Of a DNA stretch of 64,000 nt, positions 29,944-36,202 are shown piece after piece. The DNA is from Deferribacter desulfuricans SSM1. GTDB lineage: Bacteria; Chrysiogenota; Deferribacteres; Deferribacterales; Deferribacteraceae. Made by a program: the position numbers and the translations under genes. The notes below the pieces were generated by a model that worked only from the letters and a program-made list of their open reading frames with translations, did no database searches and was not told the origin of the DNA. The DNA lies in the NCBI RefSeq assembly GCF_000010985.1, contig NC_013939.1, positions 1,517,501 to 1,581,500 of the forward strand, written 5' to 3'. The stretch's first letter is position 1, and each line of letters starts with the position of its first letter.

Positions 29944-30528
29944 CTAAATCCATTTTTTTAACTCTTTAATTTTCTCTAAAATATCTATCATAACTAATGC
30001 AAGCTGTTTATTTACAACTGCATAAGCTCCTCTAATAGGTCTATGAATATTCATAGCAACGCTCTTCTTATCTTCCAAAAAATAAAAAGGTACTTTTTTC
30101 CTTGTAATCAAGTTAACCAATTTACCCTTGCTATGATTACTAATATCTGAAGGGAACAAACATAAAAAAGCTTTCTCATGTATCAAACTATCTTTAACGT
30201 TGTAAACACCTTCAATAATATTTTTTGAAGTTATATTAACCCTCATCAAAGTATACAAATATCTTTTATATGTATCTCTAACTTGCTTAACAAGTTTTAC
30301 AAAAGTAATATTTTCATCTGTCTTTATTTTTAAATGCTTTGATAGAAGGTTCTTTTTTGTAGCCTTATTAAAACATTCTTTATTAAAACAAAGATATGCA
30401 CCTCTACCATCTAACTTCTGCTTTAAATCAAACACAACTTCATTATCCACAGAAACAAACCTTAGTAGCTCGTTTTTATATTTTTCACTACCACAAGAAA
30501 TACAGGTTCTTATAGCTTTACTGCCCAT
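29944..30528 (-). CDS. YlxR (DUF448) - L7Ae-like fusion protein
   Basis: 194 residues. The N-terminal 80 form a YlxR/DUF448 domain (IRTCISCG, LLRFV, LDGRGAYLC). The remainder, with LCLFPSDISNHSKGKLVNLI and FLEDKKSVAMNI, looks like an L7Ae/L30e-type RNA-binding fold, equal to the separate YlxQ of Firmicutes. Its start overlaps the nusA stop by 1 base (TAATG). It is probably an RNA-binding helper of the nusA-infB operon; molecular role unproven. Confidence 0.75.
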   Translation of the reverse strand: MGSKAIRTCISCGSEKYKNELLRFVSVDNEVVFDLKQKLDGRGAYLCFNKECFNKATKKNLLSKHLKIKTDENITFVKLVKQVRDTYKRYLYTLMRVNITSKNIIEGVYNVKDSLIHEKAFLCLFPSDISNHSKGKLVNLITRKKVPFYFLEDKKSVAMNIHRPIRGAYAVVNKQLALVMIDILEKIKELKKWI

Positions 30529-31859
30529 TAATCCTCATTCTCAGACAATTCTTCCTCATCTTCCACTTCATAATCAAGTTCTTCAAGCTTTTCAGTAAGA
30601 TAATCTATTGCGCTATTAATTATTACTACTGCCTGATCTTCATTCACACCTAAAGCCATTACAACTTCGTCAACACTTGCTGTAGAAAGTTTTTCCACAT
30701 CATCTATTCCATGTTCAATAAGTTTAGAAATCATATTTTCGTCTAAAACATCTATATTTTCAAGATTATATATCTCATAAAATTCTTTAAGCTCTTCTTC
30801 TTGCTCCTGAAGTCTCTCTTTTCTAATTATATTGTATTCACTCTCTTTTAATACATCGAGTCTCCAACCAGTCAGCATAGCTGCAAGACGAACATTTTGA
30901 CCTCTTTTTCCAATAGCTAAAGACAACTGATCATCAGGGACAACAACTTCAATGGTTTTTTCATCTTCAAAAATATTCGTCAAAATAACATCAGCAGGTG
31001 ATAGCGCATTACATACAAATTTTACAGGATCAGGTGACCACTCTATCACATCTATCTTTTCGCCACGCAATTCATTACTAATTGCATTTATTCTAGTACC
31101 CTTTAAACCTATACATGCACCAACAGGATCAATATTACTATTTTTAGAATAAACAGCTACTTTAGCACGATCTCCAGGTTCTCTCGCCACCGCTTTTACT
31201 TCAATTATACCTTCAAAAACCTCAGGAATTTCAACCTCAAATAGTTTCTTCAAAAAATCTGGATGAGTTCTTGATAAAATAAGCTGAGGCCAACCCCTAA
31301 TTACCCTAATCTCTAACAGAAGCGCTCTAACATAATCACCCCTATCATAATAGTCTCCAGGGATAATTTCTCTTTTTGGCATAAAAGCCTCAGTCTTACC
31401 AATACTGACAATCATACTATCTTTATCAGATTTTAAAACAACACCAGTGACAATTTGACCAATTTTGTTTTGAAACTCATCATAAACCACTTGTTTCTCA
31501 GCTTCTCTAATTTTTTCAACCATTCTCTGTTTTGCCACAGTAGCAGCCTGTCTTCCAAGCTCCTGAAAAGAGATAGGCACCATAATAACATCACCAAGCT
31601 CTGCATCAGGCTTTATTTTTTTAGCGTCTTCCAATAAAATTTCATATTTCTTATTTTCTACAGACTCAACAACTTCTTTAGGTACCTTAATATCTATCTT
31701 TCCTCTTTCAATATCGACTGTTACCTCAGGATCTGTCAATCTACCATATTTTCTTATCACTGCAGCTTTGATAGAATCCTCAAGAGCCTCTTTTAACAAC
31801 TCTTTTGACAAACCTTTTTCTTTACCTATCTCATCTGCTACTTTTGCAAGCTCTTTCAT
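30528..31859 (-). CDS. nusA: Transcription termination/antitermination factor NusA
   Basis: 443 residues. An N-terminal RNAP-binding domain (about 1-125) is followed by an S1 domain (about 130-200, VSIGKTEAFMPKREIIPGDY). Then come KH1 and KH2 with GACIGLKGTRINAISNELRG and LAIGKRGQNVRLAAMLTGW. The C-terminus carries a single helix-hairpin-helix-like region and an acidic tail. It is smaller than the E. coli protein, lacking the second acidic repeat. It lies second in the operon, 8 bases after rimP. Confidence 0.96.
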   Translation of the reverse strand: MKELAKVADEIGKEKGLSKELLKEALEDSIKAAVIRKYGRLTDPEVTVDIERGKIDIKVPKEVVESVENKKYEILLEDAKKIKPDAELGDVIMVPISFQELGRQAATVAKQRMVEKIREAEKQVVYDEFQNKIGQIVTGVVLKSDKDSMIVSIGKTEAFMPKREIIPGDYYDRGDYVRALLLEIRVIRGWPQLILSRTHPDFLKKLFEVEIPEVFEGIIEVKAVAREPGDRAKVAVYSKNSNIDPVGACIGLKGTRINAISNELRGEKIDVIEWSPDPVKFVCNALSPADVILTNIFEDEKTIEVVVPDDQLSLAIGKRGQNVRLAAMLTGWRLDVLKESEYNIIRKERLQEQEEELKEFYEIYNLENIDVLDENMISKLIEHGIDDVEKLSTASVDEVVMALGVNEDQAVVIINSAIDYLTEKLEELDYEVEDEEELSENED

Positions 31860-31867
31860 TTGACCTC

Positions 31868-32344
31868 CTAAAACTTTATCTCTAAGTTAGCTTTTTTTAC
31901 AAGATAATAATCTATCTCGAATTCTTTATTTTCCTCTTCTACAAAAAGAGTTATAATATCACCTTCAACATTTTTAATATAACCTTTATAATTTTTACGT
32001 CCATACTTATCATGCTCAACTAATTTAATTTTGCAATATTTGCCTATATATTTTTTAAACTCATCCAAGTTTCTAATTTCTCTTGTCGCACCCGGAGTAG
32101 AAACCTCTAAATTATAATTTTCATAAGGAATAATATCAACTTCATCCAGCCATTTTGAAACTTGTTTACTCACAGATATACAATCACTTAACCCCACATT
32201 ATCTCCTTCTATAAAGATTCTCAGAACCCAACCAGATTTTTCACGCCTAAATTGAATATCATAGATATCTAAAAACTCATTTTTCACATTTTCTTCTAAA
32301 TAACTTTTAACTTTTTCCTTGATACTATTACTTAAAACATCCAT
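31868..32344 (-). CDS. rimP: Ribosome maturation factor RimP
   Basis: About 158 residues, needed for 30S maturation. It has GWVLRIFIEGDNVGLSDCISVSK and NLEVSTPGATREIRNLDEF, which are family signatures, and a C-terminal SH3-like part. I choose the ATG at 32344: AGGG lies 6 bases before it, while the TTG at 32359 would fall in the U-run of the leader hairpin. First gene of the nusA-infB operon. Confidence 0.92.
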   Translation of the reverse strand: MDVLSNSIKEKVKSYLEENVKNEFLDIYDIQFRREKSGWVLRIFIEGDNVGLSDCISVSKQVSKWLDEVDIIPYENYNLEVSTPGATREIRNLDEFKKYIGKYCKIKLVEHDKYGRKNYKGYIKNVEGDIITLFVEEENKEFEIDYYLVKKANLEIKF

Positions 32345-32356
32345 AACTAACCCTAA

Positions 32357-32385
32357 CAAAAAAATAAGTGGGCCAAGCCCACTTA
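32357..32385 (-). terminator. Terminator-like hairpin in the rimP leader
   Basis: Nine-base-pair stem TAAGTGGGC/GCCCACTTA (32385-32377 with 32373-32365), a 3-base loop, then seven T on the minus strand and the rimP ribosome site at once. There is no room for a promoter between it and rimP, so rimP transcription must pass through it. Confidence 0.75.
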
Positions 32386-32391
32386 GTTTAT

Positions 32392-32420
32392 TCTATAACA
32401 CATCACTGATGTTTTTTCAA
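32392..32420 (-). promoter_or_regulatory. Promoter of the rimP-nusA-infB operon with a palindrome in its spacer
   Basis: Minus strand TTGAAA (32420-32415), 17-base spacer, TATAGA (32397-32392). The spacer contains ACATCAcTGATGT (32400-32412), a perfect 6-1-6 palindrome suitable for a repressor. Expected start near 32385, the first base of the leader hairpin. Confidence 0.55.
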
Positions 32421-32490
32421 CCACAAATTTTATAAGATTAGAGGGTTTACTCATACACTTCGCAAATGCACAAAATTAAAGAATTTTAAG

Positions 32491-32523
32491 TTCATTGCAC
32501 TGAGCAACAGCGACGAAACAATC
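32491..32523. repeat. Decayed REP-like hairpin
   Basis: TTCATTGCACTGAGCAACAG continuing to CGACGAAACAATC resembles the right half of copy D (GTCATTGCGAG, GAGCAAAAGCGACGAAGCAATC) with about six substitutions, including ones that break the stem. It is an old copy. Confidence 0.55.
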
Positions 32524-32611
32524 AAAAAAACTAAATTAAGCCTCAAAGCTTTGGATATTTATAAATTTCCACAAGCTGGTAAGTATATATTTTGCATCAT
32601 ATTAAAGTTTT

Positions 32612-33130
32612 TCAGTCTAATGAAAGATAAATATTTTTATACTCAATATATCTTAAAGCATAATTTTTAATTGATTCAATATCATCATCAGAGAGCTCTC
32701 TTACAACCTTGGCAGGACTGCCTTTAATTAAAACATTAGGAGGAAATTTTTTACCCGGAGGGATCAGAGTCCCAGCAGCCACAATGCTATTTTCAGATAC
32801 CACACTATCGTCCATAATTATAGCACCTAAACCAATCAAACAGTTATTATTAATCATACAACCATGAAGAACCACACCGTGTCCTATTGTAACATATTCG
32901 CCAATTTCAGTTGGATACTTATTTAAAGTACAATGGATAACAGAATTATCCTGAACATTTGAACCTTTACCAATTTTAATATAATTTACATCACCTCTAA
33001 TAGTAACATTATACCAGATACTAACATCATCACCCAAGCTTACATCCCCTATCACATCAGCGCTTTCAGCAATAAAAACTCTTTTACCAATGACTAGTTT
33101 CTTTTTTAACCTTTCCCTAATCTTTTCCAT
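32612..33130 (-). CDS. Gamma-carbonic-anhydrase-like hexapeptide protein
   Basis: 172-residue left-handed beta-helix protein of the YrdA/PaaY family. The three metal-ligand histidines are present: VIHCTLN and GHGVVLHGC. The hexapeptide pattern runs from about 15 to 145, and LIKGSPAKVVRELSDDDI closes the helix. It could be a zinc-dependent carbonic anhydrase or a CoA-thioester-related enzyme. It directly follows the histidine kinase gene with no gap. Confidence 0.8.
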   Translation of the reverse strand: MEKIRERLKKKLVIGKRVFIAESADVIGDVSLGDDVSIWYNVTIRGDVNYIKIGKGSNVQDNSVIHCTLNKYPTEIGEYVTIGHGVVLHGCMINNNCLIGLGAIIMDDSVVSENSIVAAGTLIPPGKKFPPNVLIKGSPAKVVRELSDDDIESIKNYALRYIEYKNIYLSLD

Positions 33131-34075
33131 TTAACACCTTTTAAGTACAACTGTGTATTTATTGTTATATTCATTACTATCAACTTTCATATCTATATCA
33201 TTTTTTACTGCAAGCTGCTTAGCTATATAAAGTCGATACTCAGGCTCATTTGTGTTGATTTCAATATTACTATTCACAAAATAATTTTTTATTTTTTCAA
33301 TATCTATACGCTTTCCAGAATCCTTAATTTCTATGAAAATATCATCATTTTTTTCATAAACATGTAATTCTATCATCCCTTTATCAGTATTTAAAACTGC
33401 AGCTAACGAAATATTTAGCAATAAACTATTAAGCACAGACTCTTTGAAAGATAATTTTGGAAAATTTTCAGGGATAAAATAATCAAAAATTAGTTTATCA
33501 TTATTCTTAATCAACCCTTTGATAGTGGAAATTATTGAATCGATAATATATTTAGGACTGTCACAAATAATCTCATCATCAACTTCAGATAAAGGTTTTT
33601 TAGCTAATTGAATTACATTATTAATCATAGAGTTCAATCTTTTAGCTGACTCATCAATCATTTTCAAGGAATTGACAATATCCTCTTTTTCCATTTCTTC
33701 AAAATCAGTTAGCAATAAAGATGTAAACCCTAAAATAGAATTTAAAGGTGTTTTGATTTCATGATTCATATTAAGTACAAGATTTTCGCTATATGATTTA
33801 TATGTTTCTAAGTCTTTTTTAGACTTTAACAATTGTTGATTTAAAGCATGAAGCTCTTCATTTGCAGCCTTTAACTCAGAAGCTGTTTGATTTAATTCCT
33901 CTATCTTTTCTTCAAGTTGTTTCTCCTTATCAGATAATTTCTTTATAACAAAAAAAGTTAGCAAAAATACATATAATGAGATGAGAACATCCGCAATGAA
34001 TATCAAATGATTATATTTTAATATTAAATAAACTATAAATACAAAAAAAGTTATAAATGCTGTTAGTTTATACAT
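33131..34075 (-). CDS. Orphan membrane histidine kinase with degenerate ATPase domain
   Basis: 314 residues. Two membrane helices (about 4-21 and 24-44) have almost no periplasmic loop, then a coiled coil (45-95) and a HisKA domain with NMNHEIKTPLNSILGF, His105. The C-terminal HATPase is weak: the G1 box reads IKDSGKRID instead of DNGxGI, and no clear G2 is seen, so kinase activity may be lost or altered. No response regulator is nearby. Its promoter is shared, head to head, with the XRE-cupin regulator. The ATG has AAGGAG 16 bases away, poorly placed. Confidence 0.7.
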   Translation of the reverse strand: MYKLTAFITFFVFIVYLILKYNHLIFIADVLISLYVFLLTFFVIKKLSDKEKQLEEKIEELNQTASELKAANEELHALNQQLLKSKKDLETYKSYSENLVLNMNHEIKTPLNSILGFTSLLLTDFEEMEKEDIVNSLKMIDESAKRLNSMINNVIQLAKKPLSEVDDEIICDSPKYIIDSIISTIKGLIKNNDKLIFDYFIPENFPKLSFKESVLNSLLLNISLAAVLNTDKGMIELHVYEKNDDIFIEIKDSGKRIDIEKIKNYFVNSNIEINTNEPEYRLYIAKQLAVKNDIDMKVDSNEYNNKYTVVLKRC

Positions 34076-34088
34076 ATTTCTATTTAAC

Positions 34089-34154
34089 TAACTCCTTGAC
34101 TTTTTATTATAAATTTAATATATAATTTAAAAACAAATAAAAATCAAGGAGTTA
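34089..34154. promoter_or_regulatory. Symmetric divergent promoters sharing one -10 box
   Basis: Plus strand: TTGACT (34096-34101), 17-base spacer, TATATA (34119-34124). Minus strand: TTGATT (34147-34142), 17-base spacer, the same TATATA. The arms TAACTCCTTGA (34089-34099) and TCAAGGAGTTA (34144-34154) are a perfect 11-bp inverted repeat centred exactly on the TATATA. The right arm also contains the regulator's ribosome site AAGGAG. Confidence 0.65.
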
Positions 34155-34156
34155 AA

Positions 34157-34693
34157 ATGAGCTACGGAGCTAAATTAAGAGAAATAAGAAAAAGATTAGG
34201 GATGACATTAGAAGATGTTTCACAAAAGACAGGGTTTACAAAGAGCTTTATCAGTCAAATAGAAAATGGGAAGAATTCTCCATCAATAGCCTCACTAAAA
34301 AAGATATGCTTTGCGTTAGGCATCACAATAAGTGAGCTTTTTGAAGATGAAAGAAATGTTGTATCTAAATTCAGCTATGATGATTACAAAGTTTTAAAAA
34401 ACAAAAATTTGGATATTTACTTTTTAGCAAGTAAACTTGTAAACAGAAAGTTAGAGCCGCTTATTTTAGAAATGCACCCAAACTCAGAAACAGGTTCAAA
34501 TTTTTATAATCATGTGGGTGAAGAATTTGGTTATGTGTTAGAGGGTGAAATAGTTGTTGTCATTGGTAATGAAGAATATGTGTTAAAAGAAGGGGAATCT
34601 ATATATTTTAGTTCAAATCTACCCCACAAAATAAAAAATAAAACTAATAAATTTGCTAAAGCATTTTGGGTTGGAACACCACCATCTTTTTAG
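34157..34693 (+). CDS. XRE-family regulator with C-terminal cupin
   Basis: 178 residues. An N-terminal HTH_3 domain (about 7-61: LREIRKRLGMTLEDVSQKTG, SFISQIENGKNSPSIASLKK) is followed by a cupin_2 domain (about 105-175: HVGEEFGYVLEGEIVVVIG, GESIYFSSNLPHKIKN). Relatives, such as PuuR-like proteins, sense small metabolites through the cupin. The ATG has AAGGAG 5 bases upstream. It probably controls its own promoter and the divergent kinase gene through the inverted repeat. Confidence 0.88.
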   Translation: MSYGAKLREIRKRLGMTLEDVSQKTGFTKSFISQIENGKNSPSIASLKKICFALGITISELFEDERNVVSKFSYDDYKVLKNKNLDIYFLASKLVNRKLEPLILEMHPNSETGSNFYNHVGEEFGYVLEGEIVVVIGNEEYVLKEGESIYFSSNLPHKIKNKTNKFAKAFWVGTPPSF

Positions 34694-34715
34694 CAAAAAT
34701 AAAATCACAATTTGC

Positions 34716-34744
34716 TTGACTTAGATTTATATTTTTGTTATTAA
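34716..34744 (+). promoter_or_regulatory. Promoter of rpsT
   Basis: TTGACT (34716-34721), 17-base spacer, TATTAA (34739-34744). Start expected near 34751, 32 bases ahead of the gene. Confidence 0.5.
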
Positions 34745-34782
34745 GCGCACTGCTGTAATTGTAAAAAATTAAGAGGTGAAGA

Positions 34783-35058
34783 ATGGCGCATAGTTTATCT
34801 GCAAAAAAAAGAATTAGGCAAAATGAAAAAAGAAGGTTAAGAAACAAATCATATAAGTCAATGATGAAAACTTTTACAAAGAAGTTTTTGGCTGCTGTTG
34901 AAGAAGGAAATATAGAAGAAGCTGAAAAAAGGTTTAATGAAGCTGTTAAAGTAATTTACAAAGTACACTCAAAAGGTATTATCCATAAAAATCAAGCTGC
35001 TAGAAGAGTAGCTAGATTAGCTAAAAGACTTCAAGCTTTAAAAAATAGCGCAGCATAA
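34783..35058 (+). CDS. rpsT: 30S ribosomal protein S20
   Basis: 91 residues, full length and basic. It starts MAHSLSAKKRIRQNEKRRLR, with the C-terminal GIIHKNQAARRVARLAKRLQ, both typical of S20. AGAGGTG precedes the ATG. It stands as a single-gene unit with its own promoter and terminator. Confidence 0.96.
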   Translation: MAHSLSAKKRIRQNEKRRLRNKSYKSMMKTFTKKFLAAVEEGNIEEAEKRFNEAVKVIYKVHSKGIIHKNQAARRVARLAKRLQALKNSAA

Positions 35059-35062
35059 ATTT

Positions 35063-35088
35063 AGGGGAATCTCCCCTTTTCCTTTTTA
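35063..35088 (+). terminator. Terminator of rpsT
   Basis: Stem AGGGGA/TCCCCT (35063-35068 with 35072-35077), 3-base loop, followed by TTTCCTTTTTATT. Confidence 0.75.
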
Positions 35089-35232
35089 TTAATCCAAATT
35101 CTTATTGTTTGAAATCTTATTTTTTTAAGAATTTTCACAGTTTTTTGTTCACTTCTGATCAGTCTTGTTATAAAATAAATGTTATCAACTTCAATTAGTT
35201 CGAGAACGTTGAACAATATCGCTATTCTAGAG

Positions 35233-35313
35233 CTCCAGATTGCTTCACTAATGCTCGCAATGACTGCATTATGGGGTCATTGCGAGGAGCAAAAGCGACG
35301 AAGCAATCTCATG
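35233..35313. repeat. REPIN-like inverted pair, copy D
   Basis: CTCCAGATTGCTTCACTAAT continuing to GCTCGCAATGAC, a centre ending GGG, then GTCATTGCGAGGAGC, AAAAGCGACGAAGCAATCTC. The left half has the short tip, the right half a longer one (GGAGCAAAAGCGAC). The CTCC and GAGA-like ends resemble copies A and E. Confidence 0.85.
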
Positions 35314-35366
35314 GTTATGATAAGACTATTATGCAATTTCCTCATAGTCTTATAAATTAAAACTAC

Positions 35367-36194
35367 TTATAGTCTATCTGTATTTCTATTCATTTTCAGC
35401 TTAAAACTTTCAATCTCTTTTTTACTATGGAATCCTGATACTTTTATATCATATAACATTTTCTCTTTGTATTCCTTTTTTATGACAGCCCTTAAGTGGT
35501 ACTTCTTAGCATAGCTAATAGCACTTTCTTTATCACTAAATTGTTTTAAAAATACCACAGGTTTACCAGCTATATATTTTTTAGAGCTTGAATCAATTTT
35601 ATATAACAACCAAACTGGAGTTTTTATAGCATATTTCCTTAATATGACTAAAGTTTTGCCATTTTTTGATGCAACATTTTTTATCCGTTTTAAATTAATA
35701 TAATCAACCCTTTTAACAATAAAAGATAATTTCTTAGATTTCTTTTGACTTGCGGTTTTATTTTTCTTTTCTACAGATTGTTTTGCAATCATATTATTTT
35801 TGTCAGATTTCTTATTGTTTTTACCTGTATTAATAGCTTTACTACTAATTTTTGTTTTATTATTTGGAAGTAGTTCTAACTCACCAATTTTAACATATTT
35901 TTCGTTTTCTTTATTTTTAGAAATATTATCAAACTTATTATTAATATTATCATTATTTCTTTTATTAACAGTATTACTTTTAACTTTTAAATTATGCTTT
36001 TCCTCTTTGTTAATAAAAACCTTTACCGTCAAAACTAAAGCAACAATCAATAAACAAAGAATAAGAGCATAAAAAAAGAGCAGGACTTTTGACCTGCTCT
36101 TTTTTGGTTTTTGCTCCTCTATTTCCCCATGCTCAATTTGATAAATCTCAGAGAATGATTTATCAAAATATTTGAGCAGATTAATTTGTATCAT
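35367..36194 (-). CDS. Single-pass membrane protein, SPOR-like C-terminus
   Basis: 275-residue protein not recognised with certainty. A cytoplasmic N-terminus (1-37, MIQINLLKYFDKSFSEIYQI) precedes one membrane helix (about 38-60). A long Asn/Lys-rich linker (about 65-160) follows. The C-terminal part has two alpha/beta repeats (KQFSDKESAISYAKKYHLRA; YDIKVSGFHSKKEIESFKLK) like SPOR peptidoglycan-binding domains. The start has no good ribosome site and lies 8 bases after the EF-G2 stop. A strong terminator-like hairpin sits inside its codons 30-41, which raises doubt about the start or about how it is expressed. Confidence 0.55.
   Translation of the reverse strand: MIQINLLKYFDKSFSEIYQIEHGEIEEQKPKKSRSKVLLFFYALILCLLIVALVLTVKVFINKEEKHNLKVKSNTVNKRNNDNINNKFDNISKNKENEKYVKIGELELLPNNKTKISSKAINTGKNNKKSDKNNMIAKQSVEKKNKTASQKKSKKLSFIVKRVDYINLKRIKNVASKNGKTLVILRKYAIKTPVWLLYKIDSSSKKYIAGKPVVFLKQFSDKESAISYAKKYHLRAVIKKEYKEKMLYDIKVSGFHSKKEIESFKLKMNRNTDRL
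36072..36105 (-). terminator. Strong terminator-like hairpin downstream of EF-G2, inside a coding frame
   Basis: Perfect 13-bp stem: CCTGCTCTTTTTT (36093-36105) pairs with AAAAAAGAGCAGG (36072-36084) around an 8-base loop. A-runs on one side and T-runs on the other make it terminator-like in both directions. It is about 100 bases past the EF-G2 stop but lies within the SPOR-like gene, next to its membrane segment. Confidence 0.65.
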
Positions 36195-36202
36195 ACAGTA
36201 AA

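Larger units (their letters stand above)
35059..35366. other. Intergenic region after rpsT
   Basis: About 308 bases holding the rpsT terminator and a complete REPIN-like element (35233-35313). The rest is AT-rich and I see nothing coding in it. Confidence 0.7.

Noticed and set aside
32360-32611. tRNA or other structured RNA in the gap before rimP
   Set aside because: No cloverleaf, TTC arm or acceptor pairing was found; the region holds a promoter, leader hairpin and a decayed repeat.
33131-34693. Two-component system made by the kinase and the XRE regulator
   Set aside because: The regulator has no receiver domain; only the shared promoter region links them.
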